Shown: piece by piece, positions 47,313-58,532 of the stretch
How positions within the stretch are numbered: position 1 is the stretch's first letter
Layout: each line of letters opens with the position of its first letter
Source of the DNA: Sporosarcina ureae
Lineage (GTDB): Bacteria > Bacillota > Bacilli > Bacillales_A > Planococcaceae
Direction of reading: 5' to 3'
Assembly: GCF_002101375.1 (NCBI RefSeq)
Contig: NZ_CP015207.1
Location: 1,246,001-1,310,000, forward strand
DNA length: 64,000 nt
Translations under genes and position numbers: made by a program
The notes under the pieces: generated by a model
The model's input: the letters and a program-made list of their open reading frames with translations, nothing else
What the model was told of the DNA's origin: nothing
The model's database searches: none

Positions 47313-48326
47313 TTACGGGGTATAAGTGACGGAAGTGGAAGGACCTGATAATGATGGAACAATGTGGATCCAGGTTTTCCCTGCTGTTAATTTAACAGGC
47401 ATATCTTGATCCATTGGAGTTAAAAACCCATCTTTATTTTGCCATTCAATCGATTTAGCGATCCCTTCATGAAACAGCATGGCAGGCCCACCAGATTCTA
47501 GATCTATTGCAAGTCGGCCTTGTTGATCAACTGTTTGATGATCCATTTCCATCACGATAATATTCGCTAATTCTATACGTCGTTCATTTAACTTATCCAC
47601 TGTTTCAATGCCGTTAACAGATCGATAATACCGATTTGCTTGTTGATTATATTGATACGTACTAATAAAATTCGGGTCTGAACTATACGATACTTGTACC
47701 GCTGATGCCATATCCCCTATTTTATCACTTTCATCGGGATTTAGGAAAGAAAAGGATGGTCGTGCAGTGATATTTTCGGAAGCATTTGTGACACTAAAAG
47801 CTTCTTCAATATGTTCCTTTGAAATATAAGAGTTATGTGGAGCACGGCGATCTGCTGAACGTTCGAATAAAGTCCCGTCATAATTTATGCCATTTATATG
47901 GTCGACTACCCGACCATCAAGTAATTTCTTTGCATCCGGACTATAACCGTGAGCGACATAAAATGCATCCATACCTGCAGCTAATTGTACAAAATAATCA
48001 CGTGCGCTTCGAATAGGACCTAACTGATCCGGTACTTTACTTTGAAAAAGCGCAGCGTAGCGCGTAATTTGACCTTCAGCTAAGAATTCGTATATCTGAT
48101 CCGCATCTGAAAGTCCCGACTGTGGACGAGCAGCAGGTATATTGCTAATTGTCGCTAAGATAGGACGTTGATCGATGGAATCTGTTATCAATTCACCTGT
48201 AAACAATGACACATCATTCGGTTTTTCTTGTTCTGCTGGTTCAGACTGATCTTTTGATGAACAACCTCCGAGACATACTACGCTAACTGCGGCTATCATG
48301 AGTAACTTTCGCCCATTCCATATCAA
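47313..48326 (-). CDS. yerB: YerB lipoprotein (DUF3048)
   Basis: A 337-residue lipoprotein with signal peptide and lipobox CLGGC (Cys22). The DUF3048 domain shows RPILATISNIPAARPQSGLSDADQIYEFLAEGQITRYAALF, LGPIRSARDYFVQLA and DRRAPHNSYIS. Members are extracytoplasmic and of unknown function. It follows yerA by 9 bp in the same operon, as in B. subtilis. Confidence 0.93.
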   Translation of the reverse strand: MIWNGRKLLMIAAVSVVCLGGCSSKDQSEPAEQEKPNDVSLFTGELITDSIDQRPILATISNIPAARPQSGLSDADQIYEFLAEGQITRYAALFQSKVPDQLGPIRSARDYFVQLAAGMDAFYVAHGYSPDAKKLLDGRVVDHINGINYDGTLFERSADRRAPHNSYISKEHIEEAFSVTNASENITARPSFSFLNPDESDKIGDMASAVQVSYSSDPNFISTYQYNQQANRYYRSVNGIETVDKLNERRIELANIIVMEMDHQTVDQQGRLAIDLESGGPAMLFHEGIAKSIEWQNKDGFLTPMDQDMPVKLTAGKTWIHIVPSLSGPSTSVTYTP

Positions 48327-48335
48327 TATACGTTC

Positions 48336-50060
48336 CTACCTTTCTATATTAGGAATTAATAGTTCATTTTTCATCACTTGCAATACACCAACCGGCGTGA
48401 TTCTGATATACGGTAAATGAACAGATTGAAGGAATAATAATGTATATATAGCATCTCCGTGCGCATAGCCACGTTCTCTTAATGCCTTTCTTATGGCTAG
48501 CTCTTGTTCGATGATCACTTCCATCGGTTGAACAGACAATCCGCCTGCTGCCTCTAATGGCAATGTTTCAATAATTCCACCGTTTTCAGCGAGTGCCATG
48601 CCTCCGCCTATATTCTTGATTTCATTAAACGCTCTCTTCATCTCTTGCCAATCCTGTCCTATCAATAATACATCTCCAGTATTTGAATAGGAAGATGCAA
48701 AACCTTGCAGATTATCTCCAAACCCTTTCAACATCGTATTGACTCGCCATTTTCCGTTCTTATCCAGTAATATCAAATAGCACTCATCGCCAGTAGCAAT
48801 AGTGGGACTACTGAGATCCAGATCACTTTCGTATACTTTTGTAATAACATCATTGACCATCTGAATCCCAATTGAAGAAGGGAATGTGAAGTCTTCATCT
48901 GTCAGTTCATAAGGCAATTCAAATGCCGGCAGTGCTTTCCAATCGACTGCTTTGAAAGCATCAGACGACATACTATCCCGGAGAACCCACTTCCCTTTCG
49001 ATAACACGTCAGTTGGCACAGGGTTATGTTCATTCTCTAAAAAGTTTAATGTCGCAAAACGGCCTGTCGCAATTACACTATGCAAGTCCGTAATATCGTA
49101 GTACCTCGCCACGTTATATGATGCCATTTGATACGCATCAATCGGCGATACTCCCGCGTCAAGTGCTATCTGGATGCATTGGTCCATTACGCCTTCACGG
49201 TAGAACGAAGGTGTGGAACCATCAGTCGTCATCATTAAATGATCAAACACATCCAACTCCTTCTCTACAATACCTCTCAATATATTTGGCAAGTCAGGAC
49301 GAATCGAGGAATAACGTAATGTGACAGCATATCCTTGCTGCAAGCGTCTTTCCACTTCCTCTGCAGTCATCGCTTCATGATCGCCGTCCGCTCCAAGTAA
49401 TTTCATTCGGGCTAGTGTACGTTCCGATGCACCGGGAAAATGTCCTTCAATCTTTTTCCCCAGTCGTTTAGATTCTAATAAAGACTGCGTCATATTTTGA
49501 TCACCCTGTAATAATTTAGGCCAGCCTGTCAGTTCTCCCGTCATCAATACATCAGGACGCTCCATCCAATTCGCAATATCTACAGGATTGAAAAGCTCTT
49601 TTTCATTTTGCAATACGGTTTGCGAGTCAACACGTGCCCACCAATAAAATGAAAACGGTAGTTCATTCAGTTGATCAATGAATGTAAATGCTGTTTGCTG
49701 GTCCAGCATCGAGAACAAGATGAGATTGTCAGATATAAACGTTGTTGTGCCTCGACGAGATGCATAATCCGCAAATGATTCTGGATTATATAATTGGAAG
49801 GGATGAACATGCGGCTCGATATATCCAGGGACTATTTTCTTGCCGGAAGCGTCAACACATTCTGTTCCTTCAAGCATAGCTGGCATACGTTCCCCTACAT
49901 AGACGATTCGATCACCTTGAATCCAAATGTTCCCTTGCATCCATTTCTTGAATATAGAATGTAAGTACGTAGCATTTTTAATTACGATATCAGGCGCTTT
50001 CTGTCCATTAATAATCGCTAGTTGCGATTGGATTTCTTTCACACTCCACATGCAGATCAC
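48336..50060 (-). CDS. yerA: Adenine deaminase-like amidohydrolase (YerA)
   Basis: A 574-residue binuclear-metal amidohydrolase of the adenine deaminase group. VPGYIEPHVHPFQLYNPESFADYASRRGTTT carries the HxH at 84/86. MTGELTGWPKLLQGD, KKIEGHFPGASERTLARM and LMMTTDGSTPSFYREGVM follow, then the C-terminal Adenine_deam_C domain (GGMALAENGGIIETLPLEAAGGLS). It resembles YerA more than AdeC, so adenine deamination is likely but not certain. A GTG (50060) and an ATG 9 bases later both fit the AAAGGAACG site. First gene of yerA-yerB, upstream of a DnaA-box cluster. Confidence 0.9.
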   Translation of the reverse strand: MICMWSVKEIQSQLAIINGQKAPDIVIKNATYLHSIFKKWMQGNIWIQGDRIVYVGERMPAMLEGTECVDASGKKIVPGYIEPHVHPFQLYNPESFADYASRRGTTTFISDNLILFSMLDQQTAFTFIDQLNELPFSFYWWARVDSQTVLQNEKELFNPVDIANWMERPDVLMTGELTGWPKLLQGDQNMTQSLLESKRLGKKIEGHFPGASERTLARMKLLGADGDHEAMTAEEVERRLQQGYAVTLRYSSIRPDLPNILRGIVEKELDVFDHLMMTTDGSTPSFYREGVMDQCIQIALDAGVSPIDAYQMASYNVARYYDITDLHSVIATGRFATLNFLENEHNPVPTDVLSKGKWVLRDSMSSDAFKAVDWKALPAFELPYELTDEDFTFPSSIGIQMVNDVITKVYESDLDLSSPTIATGDECYLILLDKNGKWRVNTMLKGFGDNLQGFASSYSNTGDVLLIGQDWQEMKRAFNEIKNIGGGMALAENGGIIETLPLEAAGGLSVQPMEVIIEQELAIRKALRERGYAHGDAIYTLLFLQSVHLPYIRITPVGVLQVMKNELLIPNIER

Positions 50061-50147
50061 CGTTCCTTTAAAGTAGTTTTACTGTTTGTTACTGTTGCTT
50101 TATAGTACCATAGCAATGCAATCTAGAATAGATGTGCTGCGCAAAGG

Positions 50148-50266
50148 TTGTCCACAAGCTATTTTTGTTTAATCCACAATATAATGGATACTTACACACA
50201 CTACCAACAAATTACCCACACTTTTTCCACCAATAAACCACGGATTATTAAAGATGTTGTGGATAA
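50148..50266. promoter_or_regulatory. Cluster of DnaA-box-like 9-mers
   Basis: Against TTATCCACA: TTGTCCACA (50148-50156, 1 mismatch), TAATCCACA (50170-50178, 1), TTACCCACA (50212-50220, 1), TTTTCCACC (50223-50231, 2), and on the other strand a perfect TGTGGATAA (50258-50266). Five sites in about 120 bp of AT-rich intergenic DNA between yerA and purD. Four of the five have zero or one mismatch. This is the density of an oriC-distal DnaA-binding locus. Confidence 0.55.
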
Positions 50267-50343
50267 CATATTTTTTAATCGAATGAAAGAGTATGTAGCA
50301 TCTACTATAAGGTCGTAGACTCCAAATATCTTCCTACAGTATT

Positions 50344-50386
50344 AAAAAAAGACTGTCTTAGAAGTCATGCAACTTCTAGGACAGTC
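50344..50386 (-). terminator. Terminator of the pur operon
   Basis: Minus strand GACTGTCCTAGAAGT, 6-base loop, ACTTCTAAGACAGTC, TTTTTTT; 13 bp after purD. Confidence 0.93.
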
Positions 50387-50398
50387 CTGTTTCAACTT

Positions 50399-51658
50399 TT
50401 ATTCAAATGTACGCCATCCAATGTCTGTACGGTGGAAAAATCCATCCCATTGTTGATCGGCAAGGCCATTATAAACTTTTTCTTGTGCTTCTTTTAATGT
50501 AGCTGCTTTTGCAGCAACGAGAAGTACACGTCCACCATTTCCTATAAAGTGATCATTTTCCAGCTTGGTTCCTGCATGGAAAACATCAAGCCCTTGATCT
50601 GTCAGAACATCAAGATTAGGGAGTGCGTGACCATTCACTACGTCGTTAGGATATCCTTCCGATGCAATCACTACGCCTAACATCGCTTCTTCATGCCACT
50701 CAAGATCGAATGATTCTCCAGCCAGTAGAGCTTCCATGAACTTACCAAAATCCGATTTCATACGCGGCAAGACGACTTGTGTTTCTGGGTCGCCAAAACG
50801 GGCATTGAATTCGATAACTTTTGGACCTTGCTCAGTAAGTATTAAACCAGCATAAAGAATACCTGTGAAAGGAATTCCTTCTTCTGTCATAGCCTCAACA
50901 GTTGGTACGACTACACGATCATACGCTTCCTGCACGATTGCATCCGAAATTTGTGGAACTGGAGAATAAGCACCCATTCCTCCCGTATTCGGACCACGAT
51001 CTCCGTCATATGCACGTTTGTGATCTTGTGCGATTACCATTGGATAAATTTGTCCGTCATGGACGAATGACATATAAGAAAACTCTTCGCCATCGAGAAA
51101 TTCTTCTACCACGACACGTGACGATGATTCACCGAACTTTTGATTGCCGATCATATCATCTACCGCGTCTAACGCTTCCTGCAATTCCATCGCAACGATT
51201 ACGCCTTTTCCAGCTGCCAACCCATCAGCTTTGATTACGATCGGCGCACCTTGTTCGCGGATGAATGACTTCGCTTCTTCAGCATCTGTGAATGTTCCAT
51301 AAGCCGCTGTTGGAATATCATACTTGTCCATGATCTCCTTGGCGAATGACTTACTGCCTTCGATGCGAGCAGCTGCCTGAGTAGGGCCGAATACTGTTAA
51401 ACCTTTATCCAGGAAGTAATCGGCAATTCCTTCCGCTAGCGGTTGTTCCGGTCCAACGAATGTTAACGTAACACGCTGTTCGATTGCGAAATCCGCCAAA
51501 GCTTTAAAATCTGTAGCTGCAATGTTCACACATGTTGCATCTTGTCGCATACCGTCGTTGCCAGGCGCCACAAATACTTCTGATACAGAAGGCGCTTGGT
51601 TGAACTGTTTGGCAATCGCATGTTCACGACCGCCACTTCCAATTACAAGAACTTTCAT
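50399..51658 (-). CDS. purD: Phosphoribosylamine-glycine ligase
   Basis: A 419-residue ATP-grasp enzyme making glycinamide ribonucleotide (GAR) from phosphoribosylamine and glycine. KVLVIGSGGREHAIA starts it; APIVIKADGLAAGKGVIVA, GPNTGGMGAYSPVP and GILYAGLILTEQGPKVIEFNARFGDPE are the ATP-grasp marks. ATG 51658 is used because it begins MKVLVIG; an in-frame ATG 6 bases upstream sits too close to GGGAG. Last gene of the pur operon. Confidence 0.96.
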   Translation of the reverse strand: MKVLVIGSGGREHAIAKQFNQAPSVSEVFVAPGNDGMRQDATCVNIAATDFKALADFAIEQRVTLTFVGPEQPLAEGIADYFLDKGLTVFGPTQAAARIEGSKSFAKEIMDKYDIPTAAYGTFTDAEEAKSFIREQGAPIVIKADGLAAGKGVIVAMELQEALDAVDDMIGNQKFGESSSRVVVEEFLDGEEFSYMSFVHDGQIYPMVIAQDHKRAYDGDRGPNTGGMGAYSPVPQISDAIVQEAYDRVVVPTVEAMTEEGIPFTGILYAGLILTEQGPKVIEFNARFGDPETQVVLPRMKSDFGKFMEALLAGESFDLEWHEEAMLGVVIASEGYPNDVVNGHALPNLDVLTDQGLDVFHAGTKLENDHFIGNGGRVLLVAAKAATLKEAQEKVYNGLADQQWDGFFHRTDIGWRTFE

Positions 51659-51679
51659 GTTCATCTACTCCCTGCACTC

Positions 51680-53215
51680 TTAGTGTTTGAAATGACGTAC
51701 GCCTGTAAATACCATCGTAATACCGTATTCATTAGCCTTTTTAATAGAATCCGCATCTTTCACCGAACCACCTGGTTGAATAATTGCGGTAATACCTGCT
51801 TTTGCCGCCGCTTCAACTGTATCATCCATAGGGAAAAATGCGTCAGAAGCAAGCGCTGCCCCTTTTGCACGTTCGCCTGCCTGTGTCAAGGCGATTTTCG
51901 CAGCACCTACACGGTTCATCTGACCTGCCCCTACACCGATTGTCATATGCTCATCTGTAACGACGATTGCATTAGACTTCACGTGTTTCACAACTGCCCA
52001 TCCAAGTTTCATCGCATTCCATTCTGCTTCAGTCGGCTCTCGGTCTGTTGCCACTTTGATATCAGCTTCTTCAAAACCAAGGATATCAGGCTGTTGCATT
52101 AATAATCCACCTTCAACAGATACCGTGTTCCACTGATCTTTTTTCCGCTGTTCAAATGAAATCGTCAAGAGACGAATGTTTTTCTTTTTCGTTAATGTCT
52201 CAAGTGCTTCTTCTGTAAATGAAGGAGCAATAACGATTTCAAGGAATATATCAGCTAGTTGCACTGCCGTATCCTGATCTACTTCTTTATTCAATGCAAT
52301 GATTCCACCAAAAATAGACGTAGCATCTGCTTCGTAAGCTTTTTGGAAAGCTTCTGCAATGGTCGCTCCTGTACCCACACCACATGGATTCATATGCTTA
52401 ACCGCCACAGCTGCAGGCTCAGTGAATTCCTTTACGATTTGAATCGCTGCATTCGCATCTTGGATATTGTTATAAGACAATTCTTTTCCATGAAGCTGTT
52501 CCGCATAGGCGATCGAGAAATCAGATCCAAGCGGGCGGCTATAGAATGCTGCTTGCTGATGAGGATTTTCTCCATAACGCAATGGTTGCTTCAACTCGTA
52601 TGTATACGTAACTTGTTCTGGGAATTGTTCGCCAGCGAGGTCTGTCAAGTAGCCTGAAATTAATGAATCATAAGCCGCCGTATGACGGAATACTTTAGCT
52701 GCTAAACGACGTCGTGTTTCAAGAGTCGTCTTGCCGTCCGCTCTCAGTTCGTCGAGTACGGCACTGTAGTCTGTTGCATCCACAATGACTGTCACATATG
52801 CGTGGTTCTTTGCAGACGCGCGAAGCATTGCTGGGCCACCGATATCGATATTTTCGATTGCATCTTCTGCAGATACATCTGGTTTAGAAATCGTTTCTTT
52901 GAATGGATATAAGTTTACACACACTACATCGATTGGCTGAATGCCGTGCTCTTCCATTTGTGCCTGATGTCCAGGATCGTCTTGTTTTGCAAGTAATCCA
53001 CCGTGAATCATCGGGTTCAACGTTTTCACGCGGCCTTCCATGATTTCTGGGAATCCTGTTACTTCATCTACAGCCGTCACAGCAACACCATTGTCTTTCA
53101 AATGCTTCATCGTACCACCAGTAGATAATAATTCATATCCAAGCTGTTCAAGTTCTTTTGCAAATTCTAGTATTCCACTTTTATCTGATACGCTTAACAG
53201 TGCGCGTTTTTTCAA
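51680..53215 (-). CDS. purH: Bifunctional AICAR formyltransferase / IMP cyclohydrolase
   Basis: A 511-residue protein doing the last two steps to IMP. The N-terminal cyclohydrolase has [21 protein letters not shown] and [17 protein letters not shown]; the C-terminal transformylase has [33 protein letters not shown] and [13 protein letters not shown] 53215 is chosen: it lies 6 bases after GGAGGG and gives the family N-terminus. Further-upstream in-frame codons cross the intrinsic terminator at 53235-53262. Confidence 0.96.
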   Translation of the reverse strand: MKKRALLSVSDKSGILEFAKELEQLGYELLSTGGTMKHLKDNGVAVTAVDEVTGFPEIMEGRVKTLNPMIHGGLLAKQDDPGHQAQMEEHGIQPIDVVCVNLYPFKETISKPDVSAEDAIENIDIGGPAMLRASAKNHAYVTVIVDATDYSAVLDELRADGKTTLETRRRLAAKVFRHTAAYDSLISGYLTDLAGEQFPEQVTYTYELKQPLRYGENPHQQAAFYSRPLGSDFSIAYAEQLHGKELSYNNIQDANAAIQIVKEFTEPAAVAVKHMNPCGVGTGATIAEAFQKAYEADATSIFGGIIALNKEVDQDTAVQLADIFLEIVIAPSFTEEALETLTKKKNIRLLTISFEQRKKDQWNTVSVEGGLLMQQPDILGFEEADIKVATDREPTEAEWNAMKLGWAVVKHVKSNAIVVTDEHMTIGVGAGQMNRVGAAKIALTQAGERAKGAALASDAFFPMDDTVEAAAKAGITAIIQPGGSVKDADSIKKANEYGITMVFTGVRHFKH

Positions 53216-53234
53216 AGGTATTCCCTCCAGTTTA

Positions 53235-53262
53235 TAAAAAAAGCCTGTCATCTCAACAGGCT
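53235..53262 (-). terminator. Intrinsic terminator between purN and purH
   Basis: Minus strand AGCCTGT, 7-base loop, ACAGGCT, followed by seven T. It starts 3 bp beyond the purN stop and lies inside the pur operon. No competing antiterminator was recognised. Confidence 0.8.
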
Positions 53263-53264
53263 CA

Positions 53265-53834
53265 TCATTTTTTAAATAAGTTTTGCAATGTTGCTGTATA
53301 TAATTCATGTTCCACGGCATGAATAGCTAAAGCAGTCTGCTCGACATCCCCATCGACAACGTCCACTGCGCGCTGGGCTAAAATCGGACCCGTATCCATT
53401 CCTTCATCTACAAGATGAACTGTAACACCCGTTACTTTAACGCCGGCAGCTACTGCTTGTCCGATCGCATCCTTACCTGGGAATGAAGGCAAGAGAGACG
53501 GATGGATATTGATGATCCGTTCAGGAAATGCTTCCAATAATACAGGACCGATCAATCGCATATAGCCAGCTAATATTAACCATTCTACTTGTGCTTCATG
53601 TAATGCTTTACGTATTGCTTGCTCGTATGCATCTTTTGTTTCGTAGTCACGAGGACGAATAGCGGCAATTGGAATACCCTGTTCATTCGCACGTTCATTG
53701 ACGAAAGCATCCGGTTTATCTGTCACCATCAAAACAATTTCAGCTGGAATGCGCCCCGCTTTACAAGCTTCTACCAAAGCGGCAAAGTTACTGCCGCTCC
53801 CTGAAGCAAATACTGCGATTTTTACTTTATTCAT
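53265..53834 (-). CDS. purN: Phosphoribosylglycinamide formyltransferase
   Basis: A 189-residue folate-dependent GAR transformylase. [16 protein letters not shown] binds the phosphate; [13 protein letters not shown] has the catalytic Asn/His pair and [17 protein letters not shown] the catalytic Asp. Its ATG overlaps the purM TAA by one base (TAATG). Downstream lies an intrinsic terminator. Confidence 0.96.
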   Translation of the reverse strand: MNKVKIAVFASGSGSNFAALVEACKAGRIPAEIVLMVTDKPDAFVNERANEQGIPIAAIRPRDYETKDAYEQAIRKALHEAQVEWLILAGYMRLIGPVLLEAFPERIINIHPSLLPSFPGKDAIGQAVAAGVKVTGVTVHLVDEGMDTGPILAQRAVDVVDGDVEQTALAIHAVEHELYTATLQNLFKK

Positions 53835-54889
53835 TATGACAATGTCCCGTCATGCTCACCGTTAAATGTTACGCCTGCTTGCTTCGTAACACGTCCGATT
53901 ACATACGCTTCTTCACCGTGTGCATTAGCGATTTCGATTGCTTTTCCAGCTTCTGCTTCCGGCAAGGCTACGACGAACCCAACACCCATGTTGAATACGC
54001 TATATAAATCACGATCCGTTAATCCGCCTTTTTCTTTCAACATATGGAATATAGGAAGTACTGGCCAAGCGTCTAGATCTACTTCTACTCCAAATTCTTC
54101 AGAGAACATACGCGGAAGGTTTTCGAAAAATCCACCGCCTGTAATATGACCCATGGAGTGCACGTCAAGCTGTTGATGCATTTCAAGTACCGGTTTTGCG
54201 TAGATCTTAGTTGGCTTTAACAATGCATCAGCTACAGTGCCAAGATCTTCATATCCTTCAATCGTGCCGTTAATATCTGCGCCCAATTGTTCGAATACAA
54301 TATGGCGTACTAAAGAGTAACCGTTCGAGTGAATACCACTTGATGCAATTCCAACTAGTACGTCACCTTCTTGCACACGCTCACCTGTAACCAGCTTGCT
54401 TTTTTCACAAGCTCCTACGGCGAAGCCAGCCAAATCATATTCATCTTCATCGTAAAGTCCTGGCATTTCAGCCGTTTCTCCACCGATCAATGCTGCACCT
54501 GATTGTACACAACCATCCGCTACACCTTTGACGATTGCTTCCACTTTTTCAGGTACTGCTTTGCCTAACGCTACATAATCAAGGAAATATAGAGGCTCTG
54601 CACCTTGCGCTACGATATCATTCACACACATTGCAACACAGTCAATTCCGATCGTGTCATGACGGTCCGCCATGAAAGCCAATTTCAACTTCGTGCCAAC
54701 GCCGTCTGTACCAGAAATGAGTACCGGTTCTTTATATTCCAGCGCAGATAGATCGAACATTCCGCCGAACCCACCAAATGCACCTGCTACACCTTTACGA
54801 GATGTTCGTGCTACGTGAGACTTCATGCGTTCAACTGACTCATAGCCAGCTTCAATATTAACTCCCGCTTTTTCATATGCCTTCGACAT
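53834..54889 (-). CDS. purM: Phosphoribosylformylglycinamidine cyclo-ligase
   Basis: A 351-residue AIR synthetase of the PurM/PurL ATPase fold: [71 protein letters not shown] and [17 protein letters not shown] 54889 follows AGGAGG at 8 bases; longer frames run back into purF. Between purF and purN. Confidence 0.96.
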   Translation of the reverse strand: MSKAYEKAGVNIEAGYESVERMKSHVARTSRKGVAGAFGGFGGMFDLSALEYKEPVLISGTDGVGTKLKLAFMADRHDTIGIDCVAMCVNDIVAQGAEPLYFLDYVALGKAVPEKVEAIVKGVADGCVQSGAALIGGETAEMPGLYDEDEYDLAGFAVGACEKSKLVTGERVQEGDVLVGIASSGIHSNGYSLVRHIVFEQLGADINGTIEGYEDLGTVADALLKPTKIYAKPVLEMHQQLDVHSMGHITGGGFFENLPRMFSEEFGVEVDLDAWPVLPIFHMLKEKGGLTDRDLYSVFNMGVGFVVALPEAEAGKAIEIANAHGEEAYVIGRVTKQAGVTFNGEHDGTLS

Positions 54890-54900
54890 GGAAAGGCCTC

Positions 54901-56325
54901 CTATCGTACGATTTCTTTTTCGTGCGGCATTGCCGTATCCGAATAAATCTCTGTTGGATACACACCCGTGAAACAAGCCAAGCATTGTCCGCAGTTTTTC
55001 ATTTCAGGTGACCGGCCATTCGATTCCAACATCCCATCAATTGATAGGAATGAGAGTGAATCTGCACCAATCTCATCACGCATTTCATCTATAGTACGAC
55101 CTGTCGCAAGTAATTCTGAATCTGAACTAATATCTACACCGTAGTAACATGGCGCGATCAAAGGTGGTGAAGCAATGACAACATGTATTTCCTTAGCGCC
55201 CGCATCGCGTAGCATTGTGACTATTCGTTTAGATGTCGTTCCGCGAACAATCGAATCATCAACCATCACTACACGCTTACCATTAACGACCTGATGTACA
55301 GGTGACAACTTCATCTTCACGCCTTGTTCACGCAATGTTTGAGATGGTTGAATAAAAGTTCGTCCCACATAGCGATTTTTGATTAATCCCAACTCATACG
55401 GAATACCGCTTTGTTCAGAAAATCCAATGGCTGCAGATATACTGGAATCTGGAACTCCTGTAACGACATCTGCACTGATCTGCACTTCACGAGCCAACTG
55501 TTTACCGCAACGTTTACGTGCAGCATGGATATTAATTCCGTCGATATTTGAATCAGGGCGCGAGAAGTAGACATATTCCATAGAACACATCGCATTATCT
55601 GCCGGTTCTGCAAAACGCTCAGACGTCAATCCATTATCATTGATAATCAGCAATTCACCTGGTTCCACAGAACGGACATGTTCAGCACCAATAATTTCAA
55701 ACGCACAAGTTTCTGATGCAACCACCCATGCATCGCCAATTTTCCCCAAAGATAATGGACGCATACCGTTTGGATCTTGCGCAACCATCAACCCTTCATC
55801 TGTCATTAAAACGAATGCAAATGCACCTTTTAGAATACTCAGTGCCTTTTTTACTCGTTCACGATGATTACGTGAACCACTGCTACGTTTGATTAAATGA
55901 GCGAGTACTTCTGTATCGGATGTACTTTGGAAGATACTACCTTGCCGCTCCAAATGTTCTTTCAAATCTGTCGCATTGATCAGATTCCCGTTATGCGCAA
56001 TCGCCAAGCTACCCGTTGTGGAACGAAAGACAAGTGGCTGAACATTCTCTATACCACGCCCGTCTTTTGTCGTATAGCGAACTTGCCCAATTGCGCCTCG
56101 TCCTTCAAGAGAGTCTAGCTTTTCACCTGAGAACACTTCATTGACCAGACCTTCACCTTTGACTGCATGGAGACCACTATCGCCTTTTACGACGATTCCG
56201 GCTCCCTCTTGTCCACGATGCTGAAGAGCGTGCAATGCGTAATAGCTGAGTTGTGCTGCATCGTCATGTCCCCAAATACCAAATACGCCGCACTCTTCGT
56301 TTAGTCCTCTGAGTTCAGCAAGCAT
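54901..56325 (-). CDS. purF: Amidophosphoribosyltransferase
   Basis: A 474-residue first-step enzyme making phosphoribosylamine from PRPP and glutamine. An 11-residue propeptide ([11 protein letters not shown]) precedes Cys12 of CGVFGIWGH, the N-terminal nucleophile exposed by self-processing, as in B. subtilis. The PRPP loop is [18 protein letters not shown] and C-terminal cysteines (NCGQCLACF) serve the 4Fe-4S cluster. The glutaminase residues look intact, unlike PurQ. The start overlaps purL by about 25 bases. Confidence 0.96.
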   Translation of the reverse strand: MLAELRGLNEECGVFGIWGHDDAAQLSYYALHALQHRGQEGAGIVVKGDSGLHAVKGEGLVNEVFSGEKLDSLEGRGAIGQVRYTTKDGRGIENVQPLVFRSTTGSLAIAHNGNLINATDLKEHLERQGSIFQSTSDTEVLAHLIKRSSGSRNHRERVKKALSILKGAFAFVLMTDEGLMVAQDPNGMRPLSLGKIGDAWVVASETCAFEIIGAEHVRSVEPGELLIINDNGLTSERFAEPADNAMCSMEYVYFSRPDSNIDGINIHAARKRCGKQLAREVQISADVVTGVPDSSISAAIGFSEQSGIPYELGLIKNRYVGRTFIQPSQTLREQGVKMKLSPVHQVVNGKRVVMVDDSIVRGTTSKRIVTMLRDAGAKEIHVVIASPPLIAPCYYGVDISSDSELLATGRTIDEMRDEIGADSLSFLSIDGMLESNGRSPEMKNCGQCLACFTGVYPTEIYSDTAMPHEKEIVR

Positions 56326-58532
56326 GCAATTGCCCCTTTCCAAGCAGTTTGGAATTCCTCTACCGTCCCTTCTACTAGGACAGTTCCCTCTGCGTCTTTG
56401 ATGACGATTTCTTCGCCATCTGTTACTGTTCCTATTTTCACTGCATCTTGAACTTTCTTTTCAAATGCTGCTACTTGATCAGCTTGTACAGTAACCAAGA
56501 AACGTGACTGGGTTTCACTGAATAATGCAGTGATTGCTGAACCTTCCACTGTTACATCGGCACCTAAGCCTTGTGAACCAAATGTACCTTCACAAAGCGC
56601 TACTGCAAATCCGCCTTCTGACAAATCATCAGCCGATTGAATCATTCCAGCTTGTATTGCTTCAAGAAGCTGTTGTTGACGAGTTGCTTCTATATCCAAA
56701 TCAATTGCAGGTGATTTACCGAAGATCTTTCCTTCGATCATTTGTTGCAATTCACTGCCACCGAATTCTGTTTCCGTTTGTCCAATCAAGTAGATCGCAT
56801 CTCCAGCTTGTTTGAATCCAGGTGTTGTCACTTGGCTCAAATCATGGACGATTCCTACCAAACCAATTGTTGGTGTTGGATAAATTGGCACACCATTTAC
56901 TTCATTGGAAAGAGATACGTTACCGCCAATAACCGGTGCATTCAGTTTACGACATGCTTCTGAAATACCGTCAGCCGACTTTTCCAACTGCCAGAATACT
57001 TCTGGCTTGTCCGGGCTACCAAAGTTCAGACAGTCTGTCAGTGCGATTGGCTCAGCACCTGAACATACAAGGTTACGTGCAGCTTCAGCTACCGCAATCT
57101 TACCGCCAACCTCCGGATCCAAGTAGATGAATCGCGAGTTACAATCCGCTGTCATCGCAATACCTTTATTTGTTCCTCTAACACGGATCACACCGGCGGA
57201 TGCTCCTGGTGCAAGAACTGTATTCGTTCTTGCGCCTGTATCGAACTGATTATATACCCACTCTTTAGAAGCAATCGTCGGACGTTGCAATAAATCGAGT
57301 ACTGTTTCTTTTAAGTTCGTTACTTGTGGTTCTTTATTTTCAATCGCTTGGTTTTCCGCAAACGATGCAGGTTCTTTTGATTCTTTCTGATAGCTCGGTG
57401 CATCTTCAGCTAGTAGATCCGCTGAAACTTCTGCTGCGATTTCACCTTTATGAAGCAAACGAAGCATTTTATCATCTGTTACATGACCAATTACCGCTGC
57501 AGTAATTCCATACTTCGTGAATAGTGCAATGACTTCTTCTTCACGGCCCTTTTTCACCACAATCAACATACGTTCTTGAGATTCAGACAACATCATTTCA
57601 TACGCTGTCATATTCTCTTCACGCTGTGGTACAAGATCCAAGTTCAATTCCACACCATAGCCAGCTTTTGAAGCCATTTCTGCTGCTGAAGAAGTTAGAC
57701 CTGCTGCACCCATATCTTGAATACCGATCAACGCATCGGATTGAACTAGTTCTAAGCAAGCTTCCATCAATAACTTTTCAATGAATGGATCTCCTGCCTG
57801 CATTACCGGCAGTTCTGCCTCTTCTTCAATAGACAATTCAGAAGAAGACATGGTAGCTCCGTGAATTCCGTCTCGGCCTGTTGTAGCGCCTGCGTATATC
57901 ACTGTGTTGCCGATACCAGCCGCAACACCTTTTTGAATATCTTCATGATTCAACAATCCGACTGCCATCGCATTAACTAATGGACGCTTCGAATAGCACT
58001 GATCAAACTGGACTTCACCCGCTACTGTTGGGATTCCCATTGCATTGCCATAACTTGCAATTCCAGCAACTGCTTCTTCAAACAAAAATCGATCTCGAGG
58101 TTCTGTTAAATCTCCGAAACGAAGTGAATTTACTAATGCTACCGGACGCGCACCCATAGAGAATACATCCCGAATGATTCCGCCAGCACCTGTTGCTGCA
58201 CCAATGAAAGGCTCAATGGCAGAAGGGGAGTTATGGGATTCCATTTTAAAAACAGCAGCTTGGTTGTCACCGATGTCTACAATTCCAGCACCTTCACCCG
58301 GTCCCTGTAGTACACGTGCACCTTCAGTAGGAAATCTGCGTAATACAGACTTTGAGCTTTTATACGAACAGTGCTCCGACCACATAGCAGAAAACAGACC
58401 TGTTTCCACGTAATTTGGAGTACGTCCAAGTTTTTCTACTGCACGCTCATATTCTGCATCCGTCATACCCATTTGGAGATATAGACGATTTTCTTTGATT
58501 TGCTCCGCTGTAGGTTCGTGATTAATTGACAT
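56301..58532 (-). CDS. purL: Phosphoribosylformylglycinamidine synthase subunit PurL (small type)
   Basis: A 743-residue synthetase subunit that uses ATP and ammonia to turn FGAR into [20 protein letters not shown] holds the catalytic His, with [49 protein letters not shown] and FGGSELQQM after it. It normally receives ammonia from PurQ through a PurS-stabilised complex. B. subtilis small PurL also works with free NH3 in vitro, which matters given the PurQ changes here. ATG 58532 follows GGGGTG at 6 bases; the start overlaps purQ by 11 bases. Confidence 0.96.
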   Translation of the reverse strand: MSINHEPTAEQIKENRLYLQMGMTDAEYERAVEKLGRTPNYVETGLFSAMWSEHCSYKSSKSVLRRFPTEGARVLQGPGEGAGIVDIGDNQAAVFKMESHNSPSAIEPFIGAATGAGGIIRDVFSMGARPVALVNSLRFGDLTEPRDRFLFEEAVAGIASYGNAMGIPTVAGEVQFDQCYSKRPLVNAMAVGLLNHEDIQKGVAAGIGNTVIYAGATTGRDGIHGATMSSSELSIEEEAELPVMQAGDPFIEKLLMEACLELVQSDALIGIQDMGAAGLTSSAAEMASKAGYGVELNLDLVPQREENMTAYEMMLSESQERMLIVVKKGREEEVIALFTKYGITAAVIGHVTDDKMLRLLHKGEIAAEVSADLLAEDAPSYQKESKEPASFAENQAIENKEPQVTNLKETVLDLLQRPTIASKEWVYNQFDTGARTNTVLAPGASAGVIRVRGTNKGIAMTADCNSRFIYLDPEVGGKIAVAEAARNLVCSGAEPIALTDCLNFGSPDKPEVFWQLEKSADGISEACRKLNAPVIGGNVSLSNEVNGVPIYPTPTIGLVGIVHDLSQVTTPGFKQAGDAIYLIGQTETEFGGSELQQMIEGKIFGKSPAIDLDIEATRQQQLLEAIQAGMIQSADDLSEGGFAVALCEGTFGSQGLGADVTVEGSAITALFSETQSRFLVTVQADQVAAFEKKVQDAVKIGTVTDGEEIVIKDAEGTVLVEGTVEEFQTAWKGAIACLLNSED

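Noticed and set aside
51596..52102. 168-codon plus-strand frame opposite purH/purD
   Set aside because: Antisense to conserved purine genes; Cys/His-rich nonsense composition.
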